Origin: Amoebidium appalachense | Taxonomy: Eukaryota > Ichthyosporea | Direction of reading: 5' to 3' | DNA length: 64,000 bases | Assembly (NCBI GenBank): GCA_963693365.1 | Contig: CAVNZM010000001.1 | Span: 8,928,001 to 8,992,000, forward strand | Shown: in pieces, positions 48,101 through 64,000 of the stretch | Position numbering within the stretch: the first letter of the stretch is position 1 | Layout of the letters: each line of letters starts with the position of its first letter | The notes under the pieces: generated by a model | Database searches by the model: none | Told to the model about the DNA's origin: nothing | The model's input: only the letters and a program-made list of their open reading frames with translations | Position numbers and translations under genes: made by a program

Positions 48101-49358
48101 CGCCCCCTCTCTTCTCTCTTTCTCTCTCTCTCTCCCCCCCCCCCCCCCACCCTCCCCCCCCCCCCCCTATCTCTGTACGTGCGTGCGTGCGTGGTCCCAA
48201 TGTGACCCCCAATCGCAATCGTGCATGCACACATAGTTTACATGGCATGGCCATGGCATCATGGTATGTGCATTGCATGTTCGTCTTGCTGCCAACATGA
48301 ACTCGGTGATCGGTGTCACACAATGCGACATGCACCCGAAGCACACACACGCACACACACGCACACACACGCACACACAAAAACACATAGAAACACGCAC
48401 AAACCCACACAAACACACAGAAACAGACGAACCCATACGGTGCACCTAATAATTATACACAAGTATGTACGTCACACGTACATATTGATGTACGCATCGA
48501 AGTTGAAATGTGGTGCGTGCCTTGATTGGTTTTGCCGACATCGATGACGTCATACACTGGTGACAGTTACACTCCACTTGTAGTACTGCCTACATACATC
48601 GCGATCCTATTTCTCGGAGTAGGCCTATGTATTCCTAACTCTGTTAGGTAACGTTGAATCTTTGTGACGAGCTTGACCATGTGATGATCTCAAGTTAATA
48701 ATTGAGAGGGTTAGTTGAGGATTAAGTTTTACAATGGGTCTCCGCCTTTACAAGACGAAAGACACTACGCCAGTGGCTCGGTAGTGGGCCTTTTATGGGC
48801 TGAGGGAGAAATTTGAGTCAACATCAACGACCTGATGTGGACAACGGGGTATTCTGACAAGTAACTTAGTCACGGCGTAAAGGAAGCCAGCTACCTCTCG
48901 GGGGCTTATGAACACAGAATGTAAGAGAAATGTCTATTCACTTTTTCCTTTTTTTCAAGAGTGTTAGGTGGCTTTCTTTTCTCAGTTAGTAACCCATCAC
49001 ACTCACTATGTAGAGCATTAGTTCAAGTTCTCGGCAAACTGTCTGATTTCGGTCAAGATGATGTTGCTACCTCAATCAGCTTAGCTTGTTCTCTTATGCA
49101 AACGTGTACGTGTACGTACGCTACATTGTGCAACCGATGTGGTATACATCTATAAAGATTTGGAGAGGGAGGGATGAGTCTTGTACCATTGCACACCCCT
49201 GCACACAGACAAAAAGCCATACAGACACACACGTGTGGGTTCGTTGGCTAATTGTGTCCAAAAAAAAACGGTTGTGTGTGTATGTGTGTGCGTGTATGTG
49301 TGCGCGTGTTTGTGTGTGCGCTTGTGTTTGTGTGTGTGTGTGTGTGTGTATGTGTGTG

Positions 49359-49409
<51 letters not shown>

Positions 49410-50800
49410 TGTGTGCGTGTGCGTGTGCATGTCCCCTCCCCCCCTTGTCTATGTGTGTGTATTCTTTCGTATCTGTGTGTGTGTGTGTGTGTGTGTGTGT
49501 GGTGGCAGATGCTGCTCGTGTTGGTGATGGTGGTCCCCCCCGCCCTCCCCCCTCCCCCCCCTCTCTCCCCCCCCCCTCCCCCCTGCCCTCCCGTGCTCCC
49601 CGCGCCAAACAGAAGGAAGGGAAGAAAGAGGGGGGCGGAGGGGGGAGGGAGGGTGGGGGGAAGGAAGAGGGGAGGGGGGGCGGGGGAGGAGGTTGGGGAG
49701 GGGTAGAGGGGAGTATATGACTCAAATCCGTTCCGTTCAACAGCTACTCGCCGTACCTTGCATCAGAGTCTGTTAGGCCACCCCCAGAGCACACACTGCA
49801 TCAAACTTTTTTCAAACCTTACACGGTCGGGTTTCCGGTTTTTGCTTGCTTTCTTACCCCTCCCTCAGTCCACTTTCGCCTTACATATGGTTACAGCAAG
49901 GTTTCTAAGCAGTAACCAAACGTCACACACACAGCCAAATGCTAAAATGCCTGCGTCAATTAGTCCACCGCTTAGGCCCGTCAAGAAAGGCAGGTTTCCC
50001 TCCTGATATTCCATCTCACCCACCAACACATGTGCAGGTGCACATGACTTGCACAAAACCTGGTTGCTGCCCATGGATCTGGAAAAAACGTTTGGGCGCA
50101 GCATTTCATGCGATAGAACAAGATCATGAGTGACTGAAACGGTGGATTAGAGGGAAGACTAGCAGTACTGACACTGGCGGGCACCAGAAGTGATCGGTTC
50201 CGGGCCTGGTTCGTAGTATTGGGTTTTGCCTCTGGTATATAAGCATGCAATCCGGTGAGGGTATTTGGGAGGAGGGGGCAGGGCTTGGAGAGAGAAAGGG
50301 GGGTGGGGGAACAAGGGGGGGCGAGAGAGGGAGAGAGAGAAGGAGAGAAAGGAGAGGGAGAGAGAGAGTGAGAGAGAAAGGGAGGGAGGGGAGGGGGGGG
50401 GGGGAGGGGAGAGAGAGTGTGTGTGTGCGAGGACGAGAGAGGGAGGAGGTGGTGGAGTTGCAGGGGCCGCAGGGATGGGGGGGGGGGGGGGGGGGGGGGA
50501 GGGGGGGGGTAAATGGACGGGTGAGTTTTTTTTTTTTTTTGGGGGGGGGGGGGGGGGAGGGGTTGGGGGGAAGGGGGGGGAGGGGGAGGGGGGGATACAG
50601 GGAAGTGGGCATAGAAGGAGGCGGGGGAGAGGGGGGGGAGGGATGTGTGTGTGTGTGTGTGTGTGTGAGTGTGTTGAGGAGAGGGCAGGGGGAGGGGGGG
50701 GGGACGAGTGCCACGGCAAAGGAGAGCAATGACAAAAGTGACTTGAAGCCAAGTTTTTCACCCTCTTTTTTCCTCTAACATTTTCCTATCATCCCACCAG
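45197..50800. other. Intergenic region upstream of the TAPT1-family gene
   Basis: About 5.6 kb. 45197-46800 and 48540-49150 are ordinary mixed-composition DNA with no recognised gene. 46950-47900 is TG/TC/GA-rich, 48000-48180 C-rich, 49270-49500 TG-rich and 50260-50710 G-rich with GA repeats. The first exon or exons of the TAPT1 gene should lie here, ending in phase 1, but I could not identify them. A TGACGTCA octamer occurs near 48544. Confidence 0.45.

Positions 50801-64000
<13,200 letters not shown>

Overview
The window is nuclear DNA from a eukaryote. It holds five protein genes. Three are cut by many GT-AG introns, with small exons of 41-233 bp embedded in introns of up to about 2.7 kb. 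The other two have no introns. Introns and intergenic DNA are saturated with simple sequence: C or G homopolymers up to 69 bp, (CA)n/(TG)n arrays up to about 150 bp, (GA)n, (TA)n and (GTGA)n. I cannot fix the species. Dense introns, very long intronic microsatellites and a short degenerate TTTAGGG-like tract fit a protist (unicellular holozoan or alga) better than fungi or vertebrates, but that is inference.

Layout. 1-1728: upstream DNA with no recognised gene. 1729-13524 (+): 26S proteasome lid subunit Rpn3/PSMD3, 15 exons, 482 aa, complete. 14719-25489 (-): a dihydrolipoamide acyltransferase-fold protein (lipoyl domain, E3-binding domain, catalytic-fold domain), 11 exons, convergent with RPN3. 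Its active-site histidine motif is replaced, so it is best called the E3-binding protein (PDHX/protein X) of the pyruvate dehydrogenase complex. 25490-31613: intergenic. 31614-33245 (+) and 43562-45196 (-): two almost identical intronless APC/cationic amino acid transporter genes, inverted and tail to tail around a 10.3 kb repeat-rich spacer. The spacer carries a TTTAGGG-like tract and a near-perfect 40-bp inverted repeat. 45197-50800: intergenic, possibly hiding the 5' exon(s) of the next gene. 50801-64000 (+): TAPT1/Emp65/POD1-family membrane protein, 12 exons seen, open at both ends.

The genes are housekeeping functions (protein turnover, mitochondrial carbon metabolism, amino acid uptake, ER/ciliary membrane biology) and do not form a pathway. 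The most unusual content is in the introns. (1) A dispersed repeat family in at least three subfamilies is found only in introns and only in the sense orientation of the host gene. It ends in a poly(C) tract where a retroelement would carry poly(A), and copies in different genes are almost identical. (2) Exon edges together with their splice sites have been tandemly copied into the neighbouring intron at four well-supported places in two genes, leaving 'ghost' half-exons. (3) Several acceptor AGs are the last bases of a (CA)n array. Together these suggest introns being built and reshaped by tandem duplication, microsatellite growth and an introner-like element.

Exon structures were assembled by hand from splice signals, reading phase and family similarity. 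Reading phase closes across every intron of RPN3 and TAPT1, and across the E3BP gene with one noted exception.
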